Source of the DNA: Steinernema hermaphroditum
Lineage: Eukaryota; Nematoda; Chromadorea; Rhabditida; Steinernematidae
Direction: 5' to 3'
Length of the DNA: 64,000 nt
Assembly (NCBI GenBank): GCA_030435675.1
Contig: CM059621.1
Span: 18,163,501-18,227,500, forward strand
A program made the translations under genes and the position numbers. The notes under the pieces are model-generated. The model saw only the letters and a list, made by a program, of their open reading frames with translations. It ran no database searches and had not been told where the DNA came from. This document shows, one piece after another, positions 1 through 12,131 of the stretch (position 1 is the first letter of the stretch; the number at the start of each line of letters is the position of its first letter).

Positions 1-2411
1 GCCTATTCCCGTTGGATTTACTGTGGACTATCTTAGTTTCCTGCAAAACTTTCAATTCGAGACAGCAGGGCCCTTGCTCATACCAAAAGCTCTGCATCTG
101 ACCCTCCTGCTCCAAAGTACCATAGCATTTTTATGATTGGATCTTGTAGAACTGCACGAGCCTGATCAAACGCGCCTATTCCCGTTGGATTTACTGTGGA
201 CTATCTTAGTTTCCTGCAAAACTTTCAATTCGAGACAGTTGGGGCCTTGTTCATACCAAAAGCTCTGCATCTGACCCTCCTGCTCCAAAGTACCATAGCA
301 TTTTTATGATTGGATCTTGTAGAACTGCACGAGCCTGATCGAACGCGCCTACTCCCGTTGGATTTACTGTGGACTATCTTAGTTTCCTGCAAAACTTTCA
401 ATTCGAGACAGCAGGGCCCTTGCTCATACCAAAAGCTCTGCATCTGACCCTCCTGCTCCAAAGTACCATAGCATTTTTATGATTGGATCTTGTAGAACTG
501 CACGAGCCTGATCAAACGCGCCTATTCCCGTTGGATTTACTGTGGACTATCTTAGTTTCCTGCAAAACTTTCAATTCGAGACAGCAGGGCCCTTGCTCAT
601 ACCAAAAGCTCTGCATCTGACCCTCCTGCTCCAAAGTACCATAGCATTTTTATGATTGGATCTTGTAGAACTGCACGAGCCTGATCAAACGCGCCTATTC
701 CCGTTGGATTTACTGTGGACTATCTTAGTTTCCTGCAAAACTTTCAATTCGAGACAGCTGGGCCCTTGCTCATACCAAAAGCTCTGCATCTGACCCTCCT
801 GCTCCAAAGTACCATAGCATTTTTATGATTGGATCTTGTAGAACTGCACGAGCCTGATCAAACGCGCCTATTCCCGTTGGATTTACTGTGGACTATCTTA
901 GTTTCCTGCAAAACTTTCAATTCGAGACAGCTGGGCCCTTGCTCATACCAAAAGCTCTGCATCTGACCCTCCTGCTCCAAAGTACCATAGCATTTTTATG
1001 ATTGGATCTTGTAGAACTGCACGAGCCTGATCAAACGCGCCTATTCCCGTTGGATTTACTGTGGACTATCTTAGTTTCCTGCAAAACTTTCAATTCGAGA
1101 CAGCAGGGCCCTTGCTCATACCAAAAGCTCTGCATCTGACCCTCCTGCTCCAAAGTACCATAGCATTTTTATGATTGGATCTTGTAGAACTGCACGAGCC
1201 TGATCAAACGCGCCTATTCCCGTTGGATTTACTGTGGACTATCTTAGTTTCCTGCAAAACTTTCAATTCGAGACAGTTGAGGCCTTGTTCATACCAAAAG
1301 CTCTGCATCTGACCCTCCTGCTCCAAAGTACCATAGCATTTTTATGATTGGATCTTGTAGAACTGCACGAGCCTGATCGAACGCGCCTATTCCCGTTGGA
1401 TTTACTGTGGACTATCTTAGTTTCCTGCAAAACTTTCAATTCGAGACAGCAGGGCCCTTGCTCATACCAAAAGCTCTGCATCTGACCCTCCTGCTCCAAA
1501 GTACCATAGCATTTTTATGATTGGATCTTGTAGAACTGCACGAGCCTGATCAAACGCGCCTATTCCCGTTGGATTTACTGTGGACTATCTTAGTTTCCTG
1601 CAAAACTTTCAATTCGAGACAGTTGGGGCCTTGTTCATACCAAAAGCTCTGCATCTGACCCTCCTGCTCCAAAGTACCATAGCATTTTTATGATTGGATC
1701 TTGTAGAACTGCACGAGCCTGATCGAACGCGCCTACTCCCGTTGGATTTACTGTGGACTATCTTAGTTTCCTGCAAAACTTTCAATTCGAGACAGCAGGG
1801 CCCTTGCTCATACCAAAAGCTCTGCATCTGACCCTCCTGCTCCAAAGTACCATAGCATTTTTATGATTGGATCTTGTAGAACTGCACGAGCCTGATCAAA
1901 CGCGCCTATTCCCGTTGGATTTACTGTGGACTATCTTAGTTTCCTGCAAAACTTTCAATTCGAGACAGTTGAGGCCTTGTTCATACCAAAAGCTCTGCAT
2001 CTGACCCTCCTGCTCCAAAGTACCATAGCATTTTTATGATTGGATCTTGTAGAACTGCACGAGCCTGATCAAACGCGCCTATTCCCGTTGGATTTACTGT
2101 GGACTATCTTAGTTTCCTGCAAAACTTTCAATTCGAGACAGCTGAGGCCTTGCTCATACCAAAAGCTCTGCATCTGACCCTCCTGCTCCAAAGTACCATA
2201 GCATTTTTATGATTGGATCTTGTAGAACTGCACGAGCCTGATCAAACGCGCCTATTCCCGTTGGATTTACTGTGGACTATCTTAGTTTCCTGCAAAACTT
2301 TCAATTCGAGACAGCAGGGCCCTTGCTCATACCAAAAGCTCTGCATCTGACCCCCCTGCTCCAAAGTACCATAGCATTTTTATGATTGGATCTTGTAGAA
2401 CTGCACGAGCC
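1..2411 (+). repeat. Domain A: CAAACG/TATTCCC monomers with local dimer alternation
   Basis: Most copies carry A at position 5 (GATCAAACG) and T at 16. Between about 1099 and 1980 the hypervariable tract alternates: CAGGGCCC at 1099, TTGAGGCC at 1272, CAGGGCCC at 1445, TTGGGGCC at 1618, CAGGGCCC at 1791 and TTGAGGCC at 1964, a 346-bp dimer period. The TTG alleles are linked to TTGTTCAT in place of TTGCTCAT. The TTGGGGCC copies near 234 and 1618 also share GATCGAACG and TACTCCC and lie exactly 1384 bp (eight units) apart, suggesting a copied segment. Confidence 0.85.
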
Positions 2412-3621
2412 TGATCAAACGCGCCTACTCCCGTTGGGTTTACTGTGGACTATCTTAGTTTCCTGCAAAACTTTCAATTCGAGACAGCAGGGCCCCCGCT
2501 CATACCAAAAGCTGCATCTGACCCTCCTGCTCCAAAGTACCATAGCATTTTTATGATTGGATCTTGTAGAACTGCACGAGCCTGATCGAACGCGCCTACT
2601 CCCGTTGGATTTACTGTGGACTATCTTAGTTTCCTGCAAAACTTTCAATTCGAGACAGCAGGGCCCTTGCTCATACCAAAAGCTCTGCATCTGACCCTCC
2701 TGCTCCAAAGTACCATAGCATTTTTATGATTGGATCTTGTAGAACTGCACGAGCCTGATCGAACGCGCCTACTCCCGTTGGATTTACTGTGGACTATCTT
2801 AGTTTCCTGCAAAACTTTCAATTCGAGACAGCAGGGCCCTTGCTCATACCAAAAGCTCTGCATCTGACCCTCCTGCTCCAAAGTACCATAGCATTTTTAT
2901 GATTGGATCTTGTAGAACTGCACGAGCCTGATCGAACGCGCCTACTCCCGTTGGATTTACTGTGGACTATCTTAGTTTCCTGCAAAACTTTCAATTCGAG
3001 ACAGCAGGGCCCTTGTTCATACCAAAAGCTCTGCATCTGACCCTCCTGCTCCAAAGTACCATAGCATTTTTATGATTGGATCTTGTAGAACTGCACGAGC
3101 CTGATCGAACGCGCCTATTCCCGTTGGATTTACTGTGGACTATCTTAGTTTCCTGCAAAACTTTCAATTCGAGACAGCAGGGCCCTTGCTCATACCAAAA
3201 GCTCTGCATCTGACCCTCCTGCTCCAAAGTACCATAGCATTTTTATGATTGGATCTTGTAGAACTGCACGAGCCTGATCGAACGCGCCTACTCCCGTTGG
3301 ATTTACTGTGGACTATCTTAGTTTCCTGCAAAACTTTCAATTCGAGACAGCAGGGCCCTTGCTCATACCAAAAGCTCTGCATCTGACCCTCCTGCTCCAA
3401 AGTACCATAGCATTTTTATGATTGGATCTTGTAGAACTGCACGAGCCTGATCGAACGCGCCTATTCCCGTTGGATTTACTGTGGACTATCTTAGTTTCCT
3501 GCAAAACTTTCAATTCGAGACAGCAGGGCCCTTGCTCATACCAAAAGCTCTGCATCTGACCCTCCTGCTCCAAAGTACCATAGCATTTTTATGATTGGAT
3601 CTTGTAGAACTGCACGAGCCT
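2412..3621 (+). repeat. Domain B: short uniform run of GATCGAACG monomers
   Basis: Seven copies follow the switch from GATCAAACG to GATCGAACG. The tract is mostly CAGGGCCCTTG, and position 16 is T or C. The first copy carries GGGTTT at 25-29, and its hypervariable and adjacent sequence (2483-2520) has the CCCCCGCTCAT allele plus a 2-bp deletion in AAAAGCTGCATCTG. The rest are close to consensus. The run ends where indels and substitutions rise sharply. Confidence 0.75.
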
Positions 3622-6600
3622 GATCGAACGCGCCTATTCCCGTTGGATTTACTGTGGACTATCTTAGTTTCCTGCAAAACTTTCAATTCGAGACAGCAGG
3701 GCCCCCGCTCATACCAAAAGCTCTGCATCTGACCCTCCGGCTCCAAAGTACCATAACATTTTTATGGTTGTATCTTGTAGAACTGCACGAGCCTGATCGA
3801 ACGCGCCTACTCCCGCTGGATTTACTGTGGACTATCTTAGTTTCCTGCAAAACTTTCAATTCGAGACAGCAGGGCCCCCGCTCATACCAAAAGCTCTGCA
3901 TCTGACCCTCCTGCTCCAAAGTACCATAGCATTTTTATGATTGGATCTTGTAGAACTGCACGAGGCCTGATCGAACGCGCCTACTCCCGCTGGATTTACT
4001 GTGGACTATCTTAGTTTTCCTGCAAAACTTTCAATTCGAGACAGCAGAGGCCCCCGCTCATACCAAAAGCTCTGCATCTGACCCTCCTGCTCCAAAGTAC
4101 CATAGCATTTTTATGATTGAATCTTGTTCTACTGCACGAGCCTGATCGAACGCGCCTACTCCCGCTGGATTTACTGTGGACTATCTTAGTTTCCTGCAAA
4201 ACTTTCAATTCGAGACAGGCAGGGCCCCCGCTCATAGCAAAAGCTCTGCATCTGACCCTCCTGCTCCAAAGTACCATAGCATTTTTATGATTGGATCTTG
4301 TAGAACTGCACGAGCCTGATCGAACGCGCCTACTCCCGCTGGATTTACTGTGGACTATCTTAGTTTCCTGCAAAACTTTCAATTCGAGACAGCAGGGCCC
4401 CCGCTCATACCAAAAGCTCTGCATCTGACCCTCCTGCTCCAAAGTACCATAGCATTTTTATGATTGGATGTTGTAGAACTGCACGAGCCTGATCAAACGC
4501 GCCTATTCCCGTTGGATTTACTGTGGACTATCTTAGTTTCCTGCAAAACTTTCAATTCGAGACAGCAGGGCCCTTGCTCATACCAAAAGCTCTGCATCTG
4601 ACCCTCCTGCTCCAAAGTACCATAGCATTTTTATGATTGGATCTTGTAGAACTGCACGAGCCTGATCGAACGCGCCTACTCCCGCTGGATTTACTGTAGC
4701 CGGACACTCTTGGTAAGCTGCAAAACAGGAAATTCCAGGGAGCAATTGGTGTATTCGCCATAGAAAAAACTCTGCATCTGGGGGGAAAGCTCCCGAGCAC
4801 CGCAGCATTTTTGTGGTTGTATACTGTAGAACTGCACGAGCCTGATCGAACGCGCCTACTCCCGCTGGATTTACTGTGGACTATCTTAGTTTCCTGCAAA
4901 ACTTTCAATTCGAGACAGCAGGGCCCCCGCTCATACCAAAAGCTCTGCATCTGACCCTCCTGCTCCAAAGTACCATAGCATTTTTATGATTGGATGTTGT
5001 AGAACTGAACGAGCCTGATCAAACCGCGCCTATTCCCGTTGGGATTACTGTGGACTATCTTAGTTTCCTGCAAAACTTTCAATTCGAGACAGCAGGGCCC
5101 TTGCTCATACCAAAAGCTCTGCATCTGACCCTCCCTGCTCCAAAGTACCATAGCATTTTTTTATGATTGGATCTTGTAGAACTGCACGAGCCTGATCCGA
5201 ACGCGCCTACTCCCGCTGGATTTACTGTGGACTATCTTAGTTTCCTGCAAAACTTTCAATTCGGGAAAGTTGGGGCCTTGCTCATACCAAAAGCTCTGCA
5301 TCTGACCCTCCTGCTCCAAAGTACCATAGCATTTTTATGATTGGATCTTGTTCAACTGCACGAGCCTGATCGAACGCGCCTACTCCCGCTGGATTTACTG
5401 TGGACTATCTTAGTTTCCTGCAAAACTTTCAATTCGAGACAGTTAAGGCCTTGCTCATACCAAAAGCTCTGCATCTGACCCTCCTGCTCCAAAGTACCAT
5501 AGCATTTTTATGATTGGATCTTGTAGAACTGCACGAGCCTGATCGAACACGCCTACTCCCGCTGGATTTACTGTGGACTATCTTAGTTTCCTGCAAAACT
5601 TTCAATTCGAGACAGCAGGGCCCCCGCTCATACCAAAAGCTCTGCATCTGACCCTCCTGCTCCAAAAGTACCGTAGCATTTTTATGATTGGATGTTGTAG
5701 AACTGCACGAGCCTGATCGAACGCGCCTATTCCCGTTGGGTTTACTGTGGACTATCTTAGTTTCCTGCAAAACTTTCAATTCGAGACAGCAGGGCCCTTG
5801 CTCATACCAAAAGCTCTGCATCTGACCCTCCTGCTCCAAAGTACCATAGCATTTTTTATGATTGGATCTTGTAGAACTGCACGAGCCTGATCGAACGCGC
5901 CTACTCCCGCTGGATTTACTGTGGACTATCTTAGTTTCCTGCAAAACTTTCAATTCGAGACAGCAGGGCCCTTGCTCATACCAAAAGCTCTGCATCTGAC
6001 CCTCCTGCTCCAAAGTGCCATAGCATTTTTATCAGTTGGATCTTGTTCTACTGCACGAGCCTGATCAAACGCGCCTACTCCCGCTGGATTTACTGTGGAC
6101 TATCTTAGTTTCCTACAAAACTTTCAATTCGAGACAGTTGAGGCCTTGCTCATACCAAAAGCTCTGCATCTGACCCTCCTGCTCCAAAGTACCATAGCAT
6201 TTTTATGATTGGATGTTGTAGAACTGCACGAGCCTGATCGAACGCGCCTATTCCCGTTGGGGTTACTGTGGACTATCTTAGTTTCCTGCAAAACTTTCAA
6301 TTCGAGACAGCAGGGCCCTTGCTCATACCAAAAGCTCTGCATCTGACCCTCCTGCTCCAAAGTACCATAGCATTTTTATGATTGGATGTTGTAGAACTGC
6401 ACGAGCCTGATCGAACGCGCCTATTCCCGCTGGATTTACTGTGGACTATCTTAGTTTCCTGCAAAACTTTCAATTCGAGACAGCGGGGCCCCCGCTCATA
6501 CCAAAAGCTCTGCATCTGACCCTCCTGCTCCAAAGTACCATAGCATTTTTATGATTGGATGTTGTAGAACTGCACGAGCCTGATCAAACGCGCCTATTCC

Positions 6601-8661
6601 CGCTGGGTTTACTGTGGACTATCTTAGTTTCCTGCAAAACTTTCAATTCGAGACAGCAGGGCCCCTTGCTCATACCAAAAGCTCTGCATCTGACCCTTCT
6701 GCTCCAAAGTACCATAGCATTTTTATGATTGGATGTTGTAGAACTGCACGAGCCTGATCGAACGCGCCTACTCCCGCTGGTTTTACTGTGGACTATCTTA
6801 GTTTCCTCCAAAACTTTCAATTCGAGACAGCAGGGCCCTTGCTCATACCAAAAGCTCTGCATCTGACCCTTCTGCTCCAAAGTACCATAGCATTTTTATG
6901 ATTGGATCTTGTAGAACTGCACGAGCCTGATCAAACGCGCCTATTCCCGTTGGGTTTACTGTGGACTATCTTAGTTTCCTGCAAAACTTTCAATTCGAGA
7001 CAGCAGGGCCCTTGCTCATACCAAAAGCTCTGCATCTGACCCTCCTGCTCCAAAGTACCATAGCATTTTTATGATTGGATCTTGTAGAACTGCACGAGCC
7101 TGATCGAACGCGCCTACTCCCGTTGGGTTTACTGTGGACTATCTTAGTTTCCTGCAAAACTTTCAATTCGAGACAGCAGGGCCCCTGCTCATACCAAAAG
7201 CTCTGCATCTGACCCTCCTGCTCCAAAGTACCATAGCATTTTTATGATTGGATCTTGTAGAACTGCACGAGCCTGATCGAACGCGCCTACTCCCGCTGGA
7301 TTTACTGTGGACTATCTTAGTTTCCTGCAAAACTTTCAATTCGAGACAGCAGGCCCTTGCTCATACCAAAAGCTCTGCAGCTGACCCTCCTGCTCCAAAG
7401 TACCATAGCATTTTTATGATTGGATCTTGTAGAACTGCACGAGCCTGATCGAACGCGCCTACTCCCGTTGGGTTTATAATGGACTATCTTGTTTCCTGCA
7501 AAACTTTCAATTCGAGACAGCAGGGCCCTTGCTCATACCAAAAGCTCTGCATCTGACCCTTCTGCTCCAAAGTACCATAGCATTTTTATGATTGGATCTT
7601 GTAGAACTGCACGAGCCTGATCAAACGCGCCTATTCCCGTTGGATTTACTGTGGACTATCTTAGTTTCCTGCAAAACTTTCAATTCGAGACAGCAGGGCC
7701 CCCTGCTCATACCAAAAGCTCTGCATCTGACCCTCCTGCTCCAAAGTACCATAGCATTTTTATGATTGGATCTTGTAGAACTGCACGAGCCTGATCGAAC
7801 GCGCCTACTCCCGTTGGGATTACTGTGGACTATCTTAGTTTCCTGCAAAACTTTCAATTCGAGACAGTAGGGCCCTTGCTCATACCAAAAGCTCTGCATC
7901 TGACCCTCCTGCTCCAAAGTACCATAGCATTTTTATGATTGGATCTTGTAGAACTGCACGAGCCTGATCGAACGCGCCTACTCCCGCTGGATTTACTGTA
8001 GACTATCTTAGTTTCCTGCAAAACTTTCAATTCGAGACAGTTGAGGCCTTGTTCATACCAAAAGCTCTGCATCTGACCCTCCTGCTCCAAAGTACCATAG
8101 CATTTTTATGATTGGATCTTGTAGAACTGCACGAGCCTGATCGAACGCGCCTACTCCCGCTGGATTTACTGTGGACTATCTTAGTTTCCTGCAAAACTTT
8201 CAATTCGAGACAGCAGGGCCCTTGCTCCTACCAAAAGCTCTGCATCTGACCCTCCTGCTCCAAAGTACCATATCATTTTTATGATTGGATCTTGTAGAAC
8301 TGCACGAGCCTGATCGAACGCGCCTATTCCCGTTGGATTTACTGTGGACTATCTTAGTTTCCTACAAAACTTTCAATTCGAGACAGCTGAGGCCCCGCTC
8401 ATACCAAAAGCTCTGCGGCCCCGGCCCTTCTGCTCCAAAGTACCATAGCATTTTTTTATGATTGGATGTTGTAGAACTGCACGAGCCTGATCGAACGCGC
8501 CTACTCCCGCTGGGATTACTGTGGACTATCTTGGTTTCCTGCAAAACTTTCAATTCGAGACAGCAGGGCCCTTGCTCATACCAAAAGCTCTGCATCTGAC
8601 CCTCCTGCTCCAAAGTACCATAGCATTTTTATGCTTGGATCTTGTAGAACTGCACGAGCCT
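3622..8661 (+). repeat. Domain C: diverged, indel-rich satellite block
   Basis: About 29 copies carry many private substitutions and length changes: +1 or larger insertions at roughly 3964, 4017, 5024, 5132, 5157, 5196, 5667 and 8452, and a substituted stretch at 8415-8428. From 3795 to 8662 the phase drifts by about +23 bp over 28 units, while the homogeneous domains keep exact 173-bp spacing. Diagnostic alleles are CCCGCTGG at 19-25, CCCCCGCTCAT in the variable tract, ATGTTG instead of ATCTTG at 151-156 (for example 4468, 4993, 5693, 6212, 6387, 6558, 6735, 8466), and TTGTTCTACTG near 4125 and 6046. This looks like older or less homogenised array sequence. It contains the aberrant monomer annotated separately. 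Confidence 0.85.
4664..4843 (+). repeat. Aberrant 180-bp monomer with a strongly diverged core
   Basis: The first 34 bp (GATCGAACG through ATTTACTGT) and the last stretch from CTGTAGAACTGCACGAG are canonical, but 4698-4826 is heavily diverged. Landmarks still align in order: CTGCAAAAC at about 4718, CTCTGCATCTG at about 4770, GCATTTTTGTGGTTGTAT at about 4804. The CENP-B-like site, the GGGCCC palindrome and CCTCCTGCTCC are replaced (for example GGAGCAATTGGTGTATTC and GGGGGGAAAGCTCCCG). So it is a homologous but distant relative, not an unrelated insert. Its unit is 7 bp longer than consensus. It could be a relic of an ancestral monomer or a patch converted from a sister satellite family elsewhere in the genome. 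Confidence 0.85.
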
Positions 8662-11600
8662 GATCGAACGCGCCTACTCCCGCTGGATTTACTGTGGACT
8701 ATCTTAGTTTCCTGCAAAACTTTCAATTCGAAACAGCAGGGCCCTTGCTCATACCAAAAGCTCTGCAGCTGACCCTCCTGCTCCAAAATACCATAGCATT
8801 TTTATGATTGGATCTTGTAGAACTGCACGAGCCTGATCAAACGCGCCTACTCCCGCTGGATTTACTGTGGACTATCTTAGTTTCCTGCAAAAACTTTCAA
8901 TTTGGGGGAGACAGCAGGGCCCCCGCTCATACCAAAAGCTCTGCAGGTGACCCTCCTGCTCCAAAGTACCATAGCATTTTTATGATTGGATCTTGTAGAA
9001 CTGCACGAGCCTGATCGAACGCGCCTACTCCCGCTGATTTACTGTGGACTATCTTAGTTTCCTGCAAAACTTTCAATTCGAGACAGCAGAGGCCTTGCTC
9101 ATACCAAAAGCTCTGCATCGACCCTCCTGCTCCAAAGTACCATAGCATTTTTATGATTGGATCTTGTAGAACTGCACGAGCCTGATCGAACGCGCCTATT
9201 CCCGCTGGATTTACTGTGGACTATCTTAGTTTCCTGCAAAACTTTCAATTCGAAACAGCAGGGCCCTTGCTCATACCAAAAGCTCTGCAGCTGACCCTCC
9301 TGCTCCAAAGTACCATAGCATTTTTATGATTGGATCTTGTAGAACTGCACGAGCCTGATCAAACGCGCCTATTCCGCGTTGGATTTACTGTGGACTATCT
9401 TAGTTTCCTGCAAAACTTTCAATTCGAGACAGCAGGGCCCTTGCTCATACCAAAAGCTCTGCAGCTGACCCTTCTGCTCCAAAGTACCATAGCATTTTTA
9501 TGATTGGATCTTGTAGAACTGCACGAGCCTGATCAAACGCGCCTATTCCCGCTGGATTTACTGTGGACTATCTTAGTTTCCTGCAAAACTTTCAATTCGA
9601 GACAGCAGGGCCCTTGCTCATACCAAAAGCTCTGCATCTGACCCTCCTGCTCCAAAGTACCATAGCATTTTTATGATTGGATCTTGTAGAACTGCACGAG
9701 CCTGATCGAACGCGCCTGCTCCCGTTGGATTTACTGTGGACTATCTTAGTTTCCTGCAAAACTTTCAATTCGAGACAGTTGAGGCCTTGTTCATACCAAA
9801 AGCTCTGCATCTGACCCTCCTGCTCCAAAGTACCATAGCATTTTTATGATTGGATCTTGTAGAACTGCACGAGCCTGATCGAACGCGCCTACTCCCGCTG
9901 GATTTACTGTGGACTATCTTAGTTTCCTGCAAAACTTTCAATTCGAGACAGCAGGGCCCTTGCTCATACCAAAAGCTCTGCAGCTGACCCTTCTGCTCCA
10001 AAGTACCATAGCATTTTTATGATTGGATCTTGTAGAACTGCACGAGCCTGATCAAACGCGCCTATTCCCGCTGGATTTACTGTGGACTATCTTAGTTTCC
10101 TGCAAAACTTTCAATTCGAGACAGCAGGGCCCCCTTGCTCATACCAAAAGCTCTGCATCTGACCCTCCTGCTCCAAAGTACCATAGCATTTTTATGATTG
10201 GATCTTGTAGAACTGCACGAGCCTGATCGAACGCGCCTACTCCCGCTGGATTTACTGTGGACTATCTTAGTTTCCTGCAAAACTTTCAATTCGAGACAGC
10301 AGGGCCCTTGCTCATACCAAAAGCTCTGCATCTGACCCTCCTGCTCCAAAGTACCATAGCATTTTTATGATTGGATCTTGTAGAACTGCACGAGCCTGAT
10401 CGAACGCGCCTATTCCCGCTGGATTTACTGTGGACTATCTTAGTTTCCTGCAAAACTTTCAATTCGAAACAGCAGGGCCCCCGCTCATACCAAAAGCTCT
10501 GCAGCTGACCCTTCTGCTCCAAAGTACCATAGCATTTTTATGATTGGATCTTGTAGAACTGCACGAGCCTGATCAAACGCGCCTATTCCCGTTGGATTTA
10601 CTGTGGACTATCTTAGTTTCCTGCAAAACTTTCAATTCGAGACAGCAGGGCCCTTGCTCATACCAAAAGCTCTGCATCTGACCCTCCTGCTCCAAAGTAC
10701 CATAGCATTTTTATGATTGGATCTTGTAGAACTGCACGAGCCTGATCAAACGCGCCTATTCCCGTTGGATTTACTGTGGACTATCTTAGTTTCCTGCAAA
10801 ACTTTCAATTCGAGACAGCAGGGGCCCTTGTTCATACCAAAAGCTCTGCATCTGACCCTCCTGCTCCAAAGTACCATAGCATTTTTATGATTGGATCTTG
10901 TAGAACTGCACGAGCCTGATCGAACGCGCCTATTCCCGCTGGATTTACTGTGGACTATCTTAGTTTCCTGCAAAACTTTCAATTCGAAACAGCAGGGCCC
11001 CCGCTCATACCAAAAGCTCTGCAGCTGACCCTTCTGCTCCAAAGTACCATAGCATTTTTATGATTGGATCTTGTAGAACTGCACGAGCCTGATCAAACGC
11101 GCCTATTCCCGTTGGATTTACTGTGGACTATCTTAGTTTCCTGCAAAACTTTCAATTCGAGACAGCAGGGCCCTTGCTCATACCAAAAGCTCTGCATCTG
11201 ACCCTCCTGCTCCAAAGTACCATAGCATTTTTATGATTGGATCTTGTAGAACTGCACGAGCCTGATCGAACGCGCCTATTCCCGCTGGATTTACTGTGGA
11301 CTATCTTAGTTTCCTGCAAAACTTTCAATTCGAGACAGCAGGGCCCTTGCTCATACCAAAAGCTCTGCATCTGACCCTCCTGCTCCAAAGTACCATAGCA
11401 TTTTTATGATTGGATCTTGTAGAACTGCACGAGCCTGATCAAACGCGCCTATTCCCGTTGGATTTACTGTGGACTATCTTAGTTTCCTACAAAACTTTCA
11501 ATTCGAGACAGTTGAGGCCTTGTTCATACCAAAAGCTCTGCATCTGACCCTCCTGCTCCAAAGTACCATAGCATTTTTATGATTGGATCTTGTAGAACTG

Positions 11601-12131
11601 CACGAGCCTGATCAAACGCGCCTATTCCCGCTGGATTTACTGTGGACTATCTTAGTTTCCTGCAAAACTTTCAATTCGAGACAGTCAGGGCCCCTTGCTC
11701 ATACCAAAAGCTCTGCATCTGACCCTCCTGCTCCAAAGTACCATAGCATTTTTATGATTGGATCTTGTAGAACTGCACGAGCCTGATCGAACGCGCCTAT
11801 TCCCGCTGGATTTACTGTGGACTATCTTAGTTTCCTGCAAAACTTTCAATTCGAGACAGCAGGGCCCCTTGCTCATACCAAAAGCTCTGCATCTGACCCT
11901 CCTGCTCCAAAGTACCATAGCATTTTTATGATTGGATCTTGTAGAACTGCACGAGCCTGATCGAACGCGCCTATTCCCGTTGGATTTACTGTGGACTATC
12001 TTAGTTTCCTGCAAAACTTTCAATTCGAGACAGCAGGGCCCTTGCTCATACCAAAAGCTCTGCATCTGACCCTCCTGCTCCAAAGTACCATAGCATTTTT
12101 ATGATTGGATCTTGTAGAACTGCACGAGCCT
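8662..12131 (+). repeat. Domain D: trimeric higher-order repeat region (about 520 bp)
   Basis: A monomer class carrying GCAGCTGACC instead of GCATCTGACC, usually with ACCCTTCTG and often TTCGAAACAG, recurs every third unit. Its GCAGCTG starts at 8765, 9287, 9461, 9980, 10501 and 11021, giving spacings of 522, 174, 519, 521 and 520 bp. The two copies at 10465-10510 and 10985-11030 share the whole set of changes (CGAAAC, CCCCCG, GCAGCTG, CTTCTG). Intervening units differ between repeats, so the trimer is partly eroded. At the next expected position (about 11511) the class is replaced by a TTGAGGCC unit with CCTACAAAAC. Confidence 0.8.

Noticed and set aside
4698..4826. Transposon or foreign insertion at the aberrant monomer
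   Set aside because: Anchors shared with consensus occur in order across the core, total length rises by only 7 bp, and there are no terminal repeats or target-site duplication.
7470..7495. TATAAT string at 7475 in an indel-bearing unit, possible promoter
   Set aside because: It comes from point changes in GGTTTACTGTGG inside a diverged block, occurs once, and has no downstream gene.
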